This document shows positions 1-8,198 of a stretch of 11,135 nt of DNA, one piece after another. The notes below the pieces were generated by a model. That model searched no databases. It saw nothing but the letters and a program-made list of their open reading frames with translations, and had not been told where the DNA came from. Source of the stretch: Holophagae bacterium (lineage in GTDB: Bacteria > Acidobacteriota > Thermoanaerobaculia > Thermoanaerobaculales > Sulfomarinibacteraceae); the NCBI GenBank assembly GCA_030609785.1, contig JAUWTC010000039.1, forward strand, positions 1 through 11,135, given 5' to 3'. Within the stretch, counting starts at the first letter, position 1. The number at the start of each line of letters is the position of its first letter. The position numbers were made by a program, and so were the translations under genes.

Positions 1-1
1 A

Positions 2-862
2 GGCGTACGCGGCACGCTCAACGCCGCCGGCTCCGACACCATGCTGGAACTCCAGACCCTGATGGCCGAGGCCTTCCGCAAGATCTATCCGCAAGTCAAG
101 ATCCAGGTCGAGGGCAAAGGCTCGTCCACCGCCCCGCCGGCCCTGATCGAAGGCACCGTGCAACTCGGTGACATGTCTCGAAAAATGAAGCCGACCGAGA
201 CCGATGCCTTTGAAGAGCGTTTCGGCTACGAGCCGACCCGGTTCGACGTCGCCCTGGACACGTTGGCGGTCTTCGTCAACAAAGACAACCCGATCGAGAG
301 CCTGACGCTCGAGCAGGTGGATGCGGTGTTTTCAAAGACCCGGCGCTGCGGCGCTCCAGCCGACCTCAGCACCTGGGGTGGGCTTGGACTTGGCGGCAAC
401 CATGCCGGCGCTCCTATTTCCCTTTATGGCCGCAACGCTGCCTCCGGCACCTATGGCTACTTCAAGAAGCACGCACTGTGCAAGGGTGACTACAAGGACT
501 CTGTCAAAGAGCAGCCGGGGTCGGCGTCGGTGGTTCAAGGCATTGAGAACGACGCCTACGGCATCGGCTACTCCGGCATCGGATATGCGACCTCGGGCGT
601 TCGCGCCCTGCCGCTGGCCCGATCCGCCGGGCAACCCGCCGTTCCGGCCTCGTCCGAGACCGCGGCCGACGGCTCCTATCCCCTGGCCCGATTCCTCTTC
701 GTCTATATCAACAAGAAGCCCGGCCGGAAGATGGACACCTTGACCGCCGAGTATCTGCGGTTCATGCTGTCCGCCGAAGGCCAGGAGATCATCATCAAGG
801 CAGGGTTCGACCCACTCGACGCCGACACGGCCTCAACCCAACTTGCCGGACTGAATCCGTAG
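2..862 (+). CDS. pstS: Phosphate ABC transporter substrate-binding protein PstS (5' partial)
   Basis: Extracytoplasmic phosphate-binding protein that delivers phosphate to the PstCA channel. The reading frame is open to the left edge, so the signal peptide and true start lie outside the window. The ATG at 41 is internal, because the conserved phosphate-loop motif GSDTM spans 29-43. Further binding-site segments are GDMSRKMK (167-190) and the anion-binding loop RNAASGTYGYF (from 431). This loop matches RSDGSGT of E. coli PstS but has Ala where E. coli has Asp137. Related PstS-like proteins with RNxxSGTYGYF are known to me, so this looks like a subfamily trait. Two cysteines (RRCGAP and HALCKGD) could form a disulfide, which is inference. 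The visible part is 286 residues, close to a full mature protein. The TAG stop is followed after 6 nt by pstC in the same frame. It heads the pst operon, whose promoter is not visible. Confidence 0.95.
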   Translation, partial: GVRGTLNAAGSDTMLELQTLMAEAFRKIYPQVKIQVEGKGSSTAPPALIEGTVQLGDMSRKMKPTETDAFEERFGYEPTRFDVALDTLAVFVNKDNPIESLTLEQVDAVFSKTRRCGAPADLSTWGGLGLGGNHAGAPISLYGRNAASGTYGYFKKHALCKGDYKDSVKEQPGSASVVQGIENDAYGIGYSGIGYATSGVRALPLARSAGQPAVPASSETAADGSYPLARFLFVYINKKPGRKMDTLTAEYLRFMLSAEGQEIIIKAGFDPLDADTASTQLAGLNP

Positions 863-868
863 GCCCCG

Positions 869-3145
869 GTGAACCCTCTACTGAACGAGAAGGTCAAGGA
901 CCGCATCGCCGCCGCGTTGATCCGCGGCGGTGGTGTCATGGTCATCCTGGCGGTTGTGGCGATTGTCGCCAACATCGGACTGGAAGCCCTGCCCTTGCTC
1001 GGTGGTGCTTCGGCGCACAGGCTCGACGGCCTCAAGGTCCAGGATCCACCGCTGCTGGTCGGGACCGACCCACGCCGCGAATCCGCCTGGGCCCTGAGTT
1101 CCGACGGGACCATCTCGTTCCCAACCCGAAGAGATCGCGAGCCCCTCAGGCCTTTCGACGACACGGTTTCTGTCGTTTCGGCCGATATGGAGATCCACGA
1201 CCTGATCACCATCCTCGATGATCTCGGACGGGTCGCCGTCGGCAAGATCCGTATGAGGGACCACTGGGAGAACGGACAGCGGGAAACGACTGCACGTTGG
1301 CGGGCCTCGGCCGAAATCCTCGAACTTGACCCCCAAGTACCATGGGTCGGGGCCACTGCCAACGCAGATTCGGACGGCAACCTGATTGTGCTGGTCTGGT
1401 CACAATCACAAGCACCGGTTCTGTTTTTCTGGGATGGCGAAGACGAACTCTGGGAACCACGGGCCCTGGGGCTGTCCAACCCCATCACGACAGGCGCCGT
1501 GGCCGAAGAACTGGGCGCGGTCGCCGTCATCGCCTCGGACCTGGGCCTGCGCACCTTCACCCGGGACCGGATGGGCCAGTGGGCCGAACTTCGCATCGAA
1601 GGCCTTCGGGGCCCCATTTCGAGGGTCCGCTTTCTGATCGGTGGAGGGACCCTTGTGGCGGCAGGCATCGACGGCACCATCAGCGTGATGTTTGCCGTGC
1701 CCTACGTCTCGGTGACCAACGAGGCATCGAAGGCCCTCAAGTTTGCCGGTTCGACCATTGACCCCGGGACAACGGTCATGCTCCCGGACGACGAATTGGG
1801 CCGGCAGCTGGCGTCAGTCACCGACGCCCATCTGGAGCCGGCCCCCTCCGTCATGACCGTCGTCAGGCATCTTCCCCGAATTGATGGCCTGCCGACAGCC
1901 ATCGCTCCATCACCTCGGAAGCGTGGGTTTCTGGTTGCCGACAACAAGGGACACATTGCCCTGTACCACGCGACATCAGGCCGTCAGTTGTTGAACGAGA
2001 CATTTGCGGACGGCACAATTACAGCGGCTACCATGGCGCCGAAAGCAAACGGTCTGGTTGCCGCTTCCGGGCGACAGATCATTCGAGCCGCCATCGACAA
2101 CCCCCACCCCGAAACCAGCCTGAAAACACTGTTCATGCCGGTATGGTATGAGGGCTACGCCCGCCCCCGCCTGGTCTGGCAATCGACCGGCGGCTCCGAC
2201 GCTTTTGAACCCAAACTCAGCGTCGTGCCCTTGATCTTCGGCACCCTCAAGGCGACGTTCTACGCCATGGTCATCTCGATTCCCTTGGCCCTGCTGGCGG
2301 CGCTCTACGTTTCTCAGCTCGGGCCGGCCTGGTTTCGCTCGGTGGTCAAGCCGATCGTCGAATTGATGGCTGCCGTGCCCTCGGTCGTCGTTGGGTTTCT
2401 TGCGGCCCTGTGGTTGGCGCCCCGGTTGGAACAGGCCGTTCTCGCGGCCATTGCCGGGATGATATCCATGCCGATTGCCGTCGTTCTATCCCTGGGAATA
2501 TGGTGTCTGCTCCCGGCCGGCGCCCGGCGGCGTCTCGGTGGCGCAGCGGAACTGCTGGTGCCCGTCTTCGGCGCCGCCGTCGTCCTGGGTCTCGTTGCGG
2601 TGGTGATCCAGCCTCTGGAGAACTCTCTCTTCGGCGGCGATTTCAGCAGGTGGCTCTTCACGACAGCGGGATTCCGCTACGATCAACGCAACTCCCTGGT
2701 CGTCGGCATCGCCCTGGGATTTGCCGTCATCCCGGTGATCTTCACAATCGCCGAGGATGCCTTTTCGGCTGTGCCACGGTCCCTGGTCAACGCTTCCCGC
2801 GCCCTCGGGGCAACCCGATGGCAGACCGCCCGAAGCCTTGTCGTACCCGCAGCAGCAGCCGGAGTCTTCGCCGCGGTGGTTCTCGGACTCGGCAGGGCGG
2901 TCGGCGAGACGATGATCGTACTGATGGCGGCCGGCAACACACCCCTTCTCGATCTTTCTCCTTTCAACGGGATGCGAACGATGTCGGCGGCCATCGCCGT
3001 CGAGATCCCCGAGGCGCCTGTTGGAGGAACGCTCTTCCGGGTGCTCTTCCTGACGGGGTTTCTGCTCTTCGGTTTCACCCTGGCCCTGACGACCCTCGCC
3101 GACCAGATCGGCCGCTTCATGCGGAGGAAATATGGCGCACAGTAG
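869..3145 (+). CDS. pstC: Phosphate ABC transporter permease PstC, long form with extracytoplasmic insert
   Basis: Inner-membrane permease subunit of the Pst transporter. At 758 aa it is more than twice the usual PstC length of about 300-320 aa. One membrane helix (about 22-42) is followed by a soluble region of about 400 residues. Strand-rich segments such as DGTISV, NLIVLVWS and GHIALYHATSGRQLL give that region a WD40/beta-propeller look. The conventional permease domain follows from about 450. It includes helices at 455-480, 497-518 and 525-582, the EAA-type coupling loop NASRALGATRWQTARSLVVP (641-660) that contacts PstB, and helices to about 745. The start is a GTG. The pstS stop TAG at 860-862 lies in the same frame two codons upstream, so this is the first possible start, and no clear Shine-Dalgarno sequence precedes it. 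The 3' end overlaps pstA by 14 nt. Long PstC proteins are known in Pseudomonas; the role of the insert is not known to me. Confidence 0.95.
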   Translation: MNPLLNEKVKDRIAAALIRGGGVMVILAVVAIVANIGLEALPLLGGASAHRLDGLKVQDPPLLVGTDPRRESAWALSSDGTISFPTRRDREPLRPFDDTVSVVSADMEIHDLITILDDLGRVAVGKIRMRDHWENGQRETTARWRASAEILELDPQVPWVGATANADSDGNLIVLVWSQSQAPVLFFWDGEDELWEPRALGLSNPITTGAVAEELGAVAVIASDLGLRTFTRDRMGQWAELRIEGLRGPISRVRFLIGGGTLVAAGIDGTISVMFAVPYVSVTNEASKALKFAGSTIDPGTTVMLPDDELGRQLASVTDAHLEPAPSVMTVVRHLPRIDGLPTAIAPSPRKRGFLVADNKGHIALYHATSGRQLLNETFADGTITAATMAPKANGLVAASGRQIIRAAIDNPHPETSLKTLFMPVWYEGYARPRLVWQSTGGSDAFEPKLSVVPLIFGTLKATFYAMVISIPLALLAALYVSQLGPAWFRSVVKPIVELMAAVPSVVVGFLAALWLAPRLEQAVLAAIAGMISMPIAVVLSLGIWCLLPAGARRRLGGAAELLVPVFGAAVVLGLVAVVIQPLENSLFGGDFSRWLFTTAGFRYDQRNSLVVGIALGFAVIPVIFTIAEDAFSAVPRSLVNASRALGATRWQTARSLVVPAAAAGVFAAVVLGLGRAVGETMIVLMAAGNTPLLDLSPFNGMRTMSAAIAVEIPEAPVGGTLFRVLFLTGFLLFGFTLALTTLADQIGRFMRRKYGAQ
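3123..3127 (+). promoter_or_regulatory. Ribosome binding site of pstA, inside the end of pstC
   Basis: GGAGG lies four bases before the ATG at 3132. It is the best Shine-Dalgarno match near that end of pstC and fixes the pstA start, although this puts 14 nt of pstA inside pstC. The arrangement suggests translational coupling of the two permease subunits. Confidence 0.75.
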
Positions 3146-4763
3146 GAATCATATCCACGGCGCTCCGTCACCCTCGCCCGGCATCTGGGCCTCGGCCCTG
3201 GCAACCGGCATTATCCTGACGATGCTGGCCGTCCTGATCGGTATCGTTGCCTTCAACGCTTTCGGCTGGTTCTGGCCGGCTGAGATCACGGAAGTCAACC
3301 TCATCGACGGCAGCAGGGTGATCGGACCCGCCGTCCAGACCGAAGCAAGGCCATCGGGCGCAGGAGAGAGGACGAAGTTCAAAATCGGCTCGCGCGATAT
3401 CGACGGCCGGGATTTTCGATGGATTGACGACGATCAAATCGAGAGCCTGCAATCCCCCTCCGAACTCGTCAGGGTCGAGCGTTCCGAGTACGGGGATGTT
3501 TTCGGGCGCCTGACCAAGATCAACGACACCACTGGTCGATCCCTCGACCCATCCGACACTCGTGCCCTTCAGGCAATGCTCCAGCACGGTCAGGACCTTC
3601 GGCGACAACGAAGGAATTTGCTCGAAGAACGAGAGACAATCCGGCGGCCCCTGACACGAATCGAGGAGAAGCTCGCCCTCAAGGAACGGTCGGCAAACGC
3701 CCAATCTCCCGAAACACTGCAAGAGATCGACGCGCTCGAAATCCGTAGGCAGAAAGTCGAGGCCCGGCTTCTCCCGAAGCTGGACGGAACGGACCGGGCC
3801 GTCGCCGACATCGACGCCGAACTCGAACGCGGACTGCTGGTCATTGACACGGGCAGAGGTGTGGTCACCGTTGCGTTGGCCGACGTGATCAATGTCGGTT
3901 TCCCAAATGATCTGTCCTTCGGCGGCCAGGTCCGGGAGACCTTGAAGCGTGGCGTCGAATTTCTGGTCGCAGAACCCAGAGAAGCCAACACCGAAGGCGG
4001 GATCTACCCGGCGCTGTTCGGCACGGTACTTTTGGTTCTGTTGATGACCCTCGCAGTCGTACCCCTGGGTGTCGTCACCGCCGTCTACATGACGGAGTAC
4101 GCCCGCAAGGGTTGGCTCCTCAATCTGGCCACGCAGGCGGTCCATAATCTGGCCGGGGTTCCTTCAATCGTATTCGGCATGTTCGGCCTTGGCTTCTTCA
4201 TCTACGGGGTCGGAGGTACGCTCGACCGGTGGTTCTACGCAGAGAGCTTACCGACACCGACACTTGGAACCGGCGGTATCTTGTGGGCTTCCCTGACGCT
4301 GGCCCTCCTGACCCTTCCCGTCGTCGTTGTCGCGTCCCGCGAGGGCCTGTTGGCGGTGCCACGGGACTGGAGGGACGGTTCCCGAGCCCTCGGCAGCACC
4401 CAGTGGCAGACACTTCGCACGATCATTCTCCCAGCCGCCATGCCCGGCATCCTGACCGGCGTCATCCTGGCGATCGGGCGGGCCGCCGGTGAGGTCGCCC
4501 CCCTGATGCTGACCGGCGCCGTCAAACTGGCGCCCAGCCTCCCCCTGGATGGCTCGGCCCCCTTCCTCCATCTCGATCGGAAATTCATGCATCTGGGGTT
4601 CCACATCTACGATGTCAGCATGCAGTCCCCGAACGTCGAAGCGGCCAAACCGATGGCCTTTGCCACGACCCTGGTGCTGTTGGCCCTCGTAGCCGGCCTC
4701 AACCTGGGCGCCATCGTCATCCGGCGGCGACTGCAAAAGGCCTACCGCGGGGGTGAGGTATGA
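3132..4763 (+). CDS. pstA: Phosphate ABC transporter permease PstA, long form with coiled-coil insert
   Basis: Second inner-membrane permease subunit of the Pst phosphate importer. It has 543 aa against roughly 280-300 for the short form. A first membrane helix (about 18-45) leads to a soluble region of about 240 residues (48-290). Residues 145-235 of that region are rich in Glu, Arg, Leu and Lys in heptad-like spacing and probably form a coiled coil. The permease domain runs from about 292 to 533. It carries the EAA loop [20 protein letters not shown] (415-434) and the following [12 protein letters not shown] segment. An N-terminal extension is known in proteobacterial PstA (a DUF3333-like domain), but I cannot confirm homology by eye. 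The start is set by GGAGG four bases upstream. The stop overlaps the pstB start as ATGA. Both permeases being extended suggests that their extracytoplasmic parts work together, which is inference. Confidence 0.95.
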   Translation: MAHSRNHIHGAPSPSPGIWASALATGIILTMLAVLIGIVAFNAFGWFWPAEITEVNLIDGSRVIGPAVQTEARPSGAGERTKFKIGSRDIDGRDFRWIDDDQIESLQSPSELVRVERSEYGDVFGRLTKINDTTGRSLDPSDTRALQAMLQHGQDLRRQRRNLLEERETIRRPLTRIEEKLALKERSANAQSPETLQEIDALEIRRQKVEARLLPKLDGTDRAVADIDAELERGLLVIDTGRGVVTVALADVINVGFPNDLSFGGQVRETLKRGVEFLVAEPREANTEGGIYPALFGTVLLVLLMTLAVVPLGVVTAVYMTEYARKGWLLNLATQAVHNLAGVPSIVFGMFGLGFFIYGVGGTLDRWFYAESLPTPTLGTGGILWASLTLALLTLPVVVVASREGLLAVPRDWRDGSRALGSTQWQTLRTIILPAAMPGILTGVILAIGRAAGEVAPLMLTGAVKLAPSLPLDGSAPFLHLDRKFMHLGFHIYDVSMQSPNVEAAKPMAFATTLVLLALVAGLNLGAIVIRRRLQKAYRGGEV

Positions 4764-5533
4764 GCAGCCACAACACAACACCGACCGTTCTCGCTTCCGA
4801 GAACCTGGACCTCTATTACGGCGAGACCCAGGCCTTGAAGAAAATCAGCCTGACGATGCCGGAACGAAAAGTCACCGCCCTGATCGGCCCTTCCGGGTGC
4901 GGCAAGAGTACATATTTGCGGTGTTTCAACCGTATGAACGACACGATCGAGGGTGTTCGTCTCGAGGGCAAAGTGCTTGTGGAAGGCCACGATGTCAACG
5001 CTCGTGAGGTCGACCTGGAAAGACTCCGCACCCGCGTCGGCATGGTCTTCCAGAAATCCAACCCCTTCCCGATGACGATCGCCGACAACATCACCTACGG
5101 CCCGCGGATGGCCGGAGTCAAGAACAAGGCCCGGCTGGAAGAAATCACCGAGAAGGCTCTGAGGCAAGCGGACCTCTGGAACGAGGTCAAAGACCGACTG
5201 TCCGAATCAGCCCTCGGCCTGTCGGGCGGACAGCAGCAACGGGTCTGCATCGCCCGGACCCTGGCCAACGAGCCTCATATCATCCTGCTCGACGAACCCG
5301 CATCCGCCCTCGACCCAATTTCGACCGCGAAGATCGAAGAAACACTGGCGCATCTCAAAGAGCGCTATACCATTGTCATCGTGACGCACAATTTGCAACA
5401 GGCGGCCCGGGTTGCAGATGTGACGGCCTTCTTCATGTTGGGCGAGGTGATCGAGTTCGGCGACACGACAACGATGTTTACCAACCCTGCCAACTCCATG
5501 ACCGAGGAATACATCACCGGGAGGTTCGGATGA
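4760..5533 (+). CDS. pstB: Phosphate ABC transporter ATP-binding protein PstB
   Basis: Cytoplasmic ATPase that powers phosphate import through PstCA. Its 257 aa match the usual family length. All ABC motifs are intact: Walker [10 protein letters not shown] (43-51), Q-loop glutamine 98 in VFQKSNPFP, signature LSGGQQQR (154-161), Walker B IILLDEP (174-180) with catalytic Glu179, D-loop SALD (182-185) and switch His210. The stretch CFNRMND after Walker A, the NPFPMTI segment and the C-terminal EEYITGRFG are hallmarks of PstB rather than of other ABC proteins. The ATG overlaps the pstA stop by 4 nt, typical of coupled translation. A 44-nt gap separates it from phoU. In this family PstB also passes transporter state to PhoU and PhoR. 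Confidence 0.98.
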   Translation: MSSHNTTPTVLASENLDLYYGETQALKKISLTMPERKVTALIGPSGCGKSTYLRCFNRMNDTIEGVRLEGKVLVEGHDVNAREVDLERLRTRVGMVFQKSNPFPMTIADNITYGPRMAGVKNKARLEEITEKALRQADLWNEVKDRLSESALGLSGGQQQRVCIARTLANEPHIILLDEPASALDPISTAKIEETLAHLKERYTIVIVTHNLQQAARVADVTAFFMLGEVIEFGDTTTMFTNPANSMTEEYITGRFG

Positions 5534-5541
5534 TGGAGAAG

Positions 5542-5562
5542 CTCTCAGCTCTCAGCTGTCAG
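5542..5562 (+). repeat. Three contiguous heptamers between pstB and phoU
   Basis: The pstB-phoU gap contains CTCTCAG, CTCTCAG and CTGTCAG with no spacer between them (5542-5548, 5549-5555, 5556-5562). The third resembles the Pho box half-site CTGTCAT. However, the 7-bp period does not fit the 11-bp period of PhoB sites, so a simple tandem repeat is the safer reading. Confidence 0.7.
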
Positions 5563-5577
5563 ACCGCAAAGGACTGA

Positions 5578-6243
5578 ATGATGCAACGACTGTTTGAAGA
5601 GGAACTGGAACAGATCAAGGAAACGATTCTGACGATGGCCGGCCTGGTCGAGCGGGCACTTTCCGATGCCGGCAAGGCCCTGGTTGAGCGGGATTCCGCG
5701 CTGGCGCAGCAGATCATTGACGGTGACGACACCATCGACCAGCTGGAGGTCGAGATCGATCGACTGGCAGCCGAGTTTATCGTCAGGCACCAGCCGGCGG
5801 CTTCAGACCTCCGATTCGTCATCGTCGCCATCAAGCTCGGGCCCGAGTTGGAACGGATCGCCGATCATGCCACCAACATCGCCGAGCGTGTGCTCTATCT
5901 CAACGACAAACCGATCGTCAAACCCCTGATCGACCTGCCTCGCATGCTCAATCTTTCCCGCGCGATGGTTTCGGACGCGATCTCCGCCTATGTCCAACGC
6001 GACTCGGCAAAGGCTCGGGAGATCATCCGCAGAGATGACGAGGTTGATGCCCTGTACGTGCAACTCCTCCGCGAGCTGATCACCTTCATGATCGACGACC
6101 CACAGACGATTTCCAGGGCGATCGCCCTGATCTTCGTCGCCCGATACGCCGAACGCATCGGTGACCAGGCGACCAACATCGCCGAGGAGGTCGTCTATCT
6201 TGAGGAAGGCACCCCTATTCGCCACCAACCATTGGAGGACTGA
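5578..6243 (+). CDS. phoU: Phosphate signalling protein PhoU
   Basis: Cytoplasmic, peripheral membrane regulator that in known systems links the Pst transporter to PhoR and damps the Pho response when phosphate is plentiful. The 221 aa form two repeated three-helix PhoU domains. Each carries the metal-binding type motif: ELERIADHATNIAERVLYL near 97-115 and YAERIGDQATNIAEEVVYL near 190-208, with the conserved E-x-x-x-D spacing. Length is normal for the family. Two ATG codons stand in tandem at 5578 and 5581, and AGGA at 5570-5573 sits only 4 bases before the first, so either could be used. The stop is 3 nt before phoB. Placement of phoU between pstB and phoB fits a single phosphate uptake and sensing operon. 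Confidence 0.97.
   Translation: MMQRLFEEELEQIKETILTMAGLVERALSDAGKALVERDSALAQQIIDGDDTIDQLEVEIDRLAAEFIVRHQPAASDLRFVIVAIKLGPELERIADHATNIAERVLYLNDKPIVKPLIDLPRMLNLSRAMVSDAISAYVQRDSAKAREIIRRDDEVDALYVQLLRELITFMIDDPQTISRAIALIFVARYAERIGDQATNIAEEVVYLEEGTPIRHQPLED
6234..6239 (+). promoter_or_regulatory. Ribosome binding site supporting the GTG start of phoB
   Basis: GGAGGA lies within the last codons of phoU, seven bases before the GTG at 6247. Its good match and spacing support the GTG as the phoB start. That start places the receiver motif IEDD at the normal distance from the N-terminus. Confidence 0.75.
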
Positions 6244-6246
6244 CTC

Positions 6247-6933
6247 GTGACCCAGGAACGACTGCTGCTGATCGAGGACGACGCCGACCTGGTCCAGTCC
6301 CTGCGGTTGGCCCTGGGGCGGGAACACTATTCGATGGATCACGCTCTGTCGGGGTTGGAAGGTCTGAGCAAAGTGGTTGAACACCCCCCTGATCTTCTCC
6401 TGCTCGATCTCAATCTTCCAGACATGGACGGCCTGTCGATCTGCCGGGAGATTCGCGGCAACGCCGCAACGCGAGACCTTCCCATCATCATGCTGACCGC
6501 CAGGGCCCAGGAGCAGGATCGGGTACTCGGCCTCGATCTCGGCGCCGACGACTACATCGTCAAGCCCTTTTCCGTCCGCGAACTCAAGAGCCGGATTCAG
6601 GCACTGCTGAGACGCCGCCAACTGGATGGCGGCGTCCCGGAAGACCTCTTTTCGGAGGGACGCCTGACGGTCGATTACAGGTCTCGGCACGTCACGCTGG
6701 ACGGAGAGGAAATCCACCTGACGACTCGAGAACTCGAATTATTCTGGTTCTTGATCACAAATCGACCCCAGGTCCTTTCCCGGGAACGAATCCTGGAGAG
6801 GGTCTGGGGGCTGTCGTCCGACGTCGAGACCCGGACCATAGACGTCCATGTTCGGACCTTGCGGAAGAAGATCGACTCTGACGTTATTGAAACCCTCATT
6901 GGCGCCGGTTACCGCTTTCGGGGATGCCCATGA
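6247..6933 (+). CDS. phoB: PhoB-type response regulator (receiver + OmpR-family winged helix)
   Basis: Cytoplasmic transcription factor that controls the phosphate starvation regulon when phosphorylated by PhoR. The receiver domain (about 5-122) has the acidic pocket E10-D11-D12, phospho-acceptor Asp54 in LLLDLNLPDMDG, Thr84 in MLTAR and Lys106 in VKPF, all in standard positions. The OmpR/PhoB winged-helix domain covers about 136-226. It contains LTTRELELFWFL, the recognition helix TIDVHVRTLRKKI and the wing motif GAGYRF. Its 228 aa match PhoB length. It starts with GTG behind a good GGAGGA. Its end overlaps phoR. The assignment as PhoB rather than another OmpR-family regulator rests mainly on position directly after pst-phoU and before a PhoR-like kinase. 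No Pho box is visible inside the cluster. Confidence 0.93.
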   Translation: MTQERLLLIEDDADLVQSLRLALGREHYSMDHALSGLEGLSKVVEHPPDLLLLDLNLPDMDGLSICREIRGNAATRDLPIIMLTARAQEQDRVLGLDLGADDYIVKPFSVRELKSRIQALLRRRQLDGGVPEDLFSEGRLTVDYRSRHVTLDGEEIHLTTRELELFWFLITNRPQVLSRERILERVWGLSSDVETRTIDVHVRTLRKKIDSDVIETLIGAGYRFRGCP

Positions 6934-8198
6934 CCCGAGGACGCCATTTCCTGGTCACGGCCCTCGCCGGCCTGCCGATTCTGGTGATCGGATTTGCGGC
7001 GACGTCATCCACACCATCGAACCGGACCTGGATCGCCGTTTTCTGGTTGGTTGCGGTCGGCCTCACGGGAGAGATCGTATGGAGGCGGTCGCAACAACCG
7101 ATCAACACACTTGTCGCAAGCCTCGGCCTGACCTCGATCCACCAGGTGGCGAACCGAGTGGGGAAACTTCAGGACCAGGCCGAGCGGTGCCGAACCGAGC
7201 GGACGGAGATGGCCCAGTTGATCGGCGACATTTCTACCGGTCTCGGAGAGGGCCTTCTGGTTGTCGACCCTGATCTCCACCTCCGCCTCTGCAATCCCCG
7301 GGCCCAGCATTTCCTCGGCGCCGAGTCCCTGACTCTCGGAGCGTCTCTCCTCGACCTCGAACGGAACCCCGACATCGTCAACGGCATTCGCAGCGCCGTC
7401 GGCGGCCGGGCCGGGCAACGAGTCCTGGTCGAAAATCCGCGAGGGGTCTGGGAACTCCGGCCCTTCCCCTTGAGCCAGGGCGGAGCCGTGGTTCTGGTAA
7501 CCGAAGTCGGTCCGCTTCGCAGGGCCGCCGAGTTGCGGAGACGGTTCGTCCAGGATCTCTCCCACGAACTGCGGTCACCGTTAGCGGTTATGCGAACCAC
7601 GGTCGAGGCCCTGGAAGACGAGGTTCCTCCCGACATCGCGCGCATGATGGTCCGCCAGGTCGAGCGGATCACCCGATTGATCGACGAACTCTATGAATTG
7701 GCTTCGATCGAAGCCGGTACTCTCAAGATTGAAACAACCCACCAGTCAATCGGTCCCATCGTCCGACAGGTGGCCTCTGACTTCGCTGCGATCGCCTCTC
7801 GGGCCGAGGTTGATCTTCGCACCGACCTTTCTGAAGATTTTTCATTCGACTTCGACAAGCGGGCGCTTTCTCGGGTCATTTCGAACCTGGTGGATAACGC
7901 GATCAAGTACAACCGCCCCGGTGGATGGGTCAAGATCACCGCAACACGCCTCGAAAACACGGCCCAGATCGAGGTGGAAGACTCCGGGCTGGGCATTCCC
8001 GCCTCGGAACTCGGCGCGGTATTGCAGCGTTTCTACAGGGTCGATCGCGCACGGACCCCCGGCGCCGGAGGGCTCGGCCTCGGACTGGCAATCGTCAAAC
8101 ACATGGTTCAGTTAATGGGTGGCGACCTCAAGCTGGATTCACGGGAAGATGTCGGCACCCGGGTGACAGTCAGCTTTCCAATCGGTCCAACCTCATAA
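6924..8198 (+). CDS. phoR: PhoR-type sensor histidine kinase
   Basis: Inner-membrane histidine kinase, the likely partner of the adjacent PhoB. Two helices at the N-terminus (about 8-26 and 36-53) enclose only a very short loop, as in E. coli PhoR, so phosphate is probably not sensed directly outside. A linker and a PAS-like domain (about 98-195) precede HisKA with the phospho-accepting His214 in DLSHELRSPL. The HATPase domain has N box ISNLVDNAIKY (Asn321, Asn325), G1 box DSGLGIP (353-359), F box RFYRVD and G2 box GGLGLGLAI (382-390), all intact. Length is 424 aa. The ATG at 6930 (422 aa) overlaps the phoB stop as ATGA and has GGGGA at 6920-6924 with better spacing, so it may be the real start. 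The last 91 bp are antisense to the end of the glycosyltransferase gene. Confidence 0.94.
   Translation: MPMTRGRHFLVTALAGLPILVIGFAATSSTPSNRTWIAVFWLVAVGLTGEIVWRRSQQPINTLVASLGLTSIHQVANRVGKLQDQAERCRTERTEMAQLIGDISTGLGEGLLVVDPDLHLRLCNPRAQHFLGAESLTLGASLLDLERNPDIVNGIRSAVGGRAGQRVLVENPRGVWELRPFPLSQGGAVVLVTEVGPLRRAAELRRRFVQDLSHELRSPLAVMRTTVEALEDEVPPDIARMMVRQVERITRLIDELYELASIEAGTLKIETTHQSIGPIVRQVASDFAAIASRAEVDLRTDLSEDFSFDFDKRALSRVISNLVDNAIKYNRPGGWVKITATRLENTAQIEVEDSGLGIPASELGAVLQRFYRVDRARTPGAGGLGLGLAIVKHMVQLMGGDLKLDSREDVGTRVTVSFPIGPTS

Noticed and set aside
41..43. ATG at 41 as the pstS start
   Set aside because: The frame continues upstream to the window edge, and the conserved GSDTM phosphate-binding motif begins at 29, so this Met is internal.
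703..1680. Long leftward open frame of 325 codons antisense to pstS and pstC
   Set aside because: It lies opposite well-supported coding sequence, and its composition (Arg/Ser/Pro-rich) is typical of antisense frames in GC-rich DNA. No family motif is visible.
3168..4145. Leftward open frame of 325 codons antisense to pstA
   Set aside because: It sits opposite the clearly coding pstA frame and shows no recognisable domain, consistent with a GC-driven shadow.
5542..5562. Pho box for an internal phoU promoter
   Set aside because: The units are contiguous with a 7-bp period, whereas PhoB sites are heptamers with 4-bp AT-rich spacers and an 11-bp period. No -10 element is evident.
5803..6717. 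Leftward open frame of 304 codons antisense to phoU and phoB
   Set aside because: It spans two real genes and their junction on the other strand and has no motif or plausible ribosome binding site.
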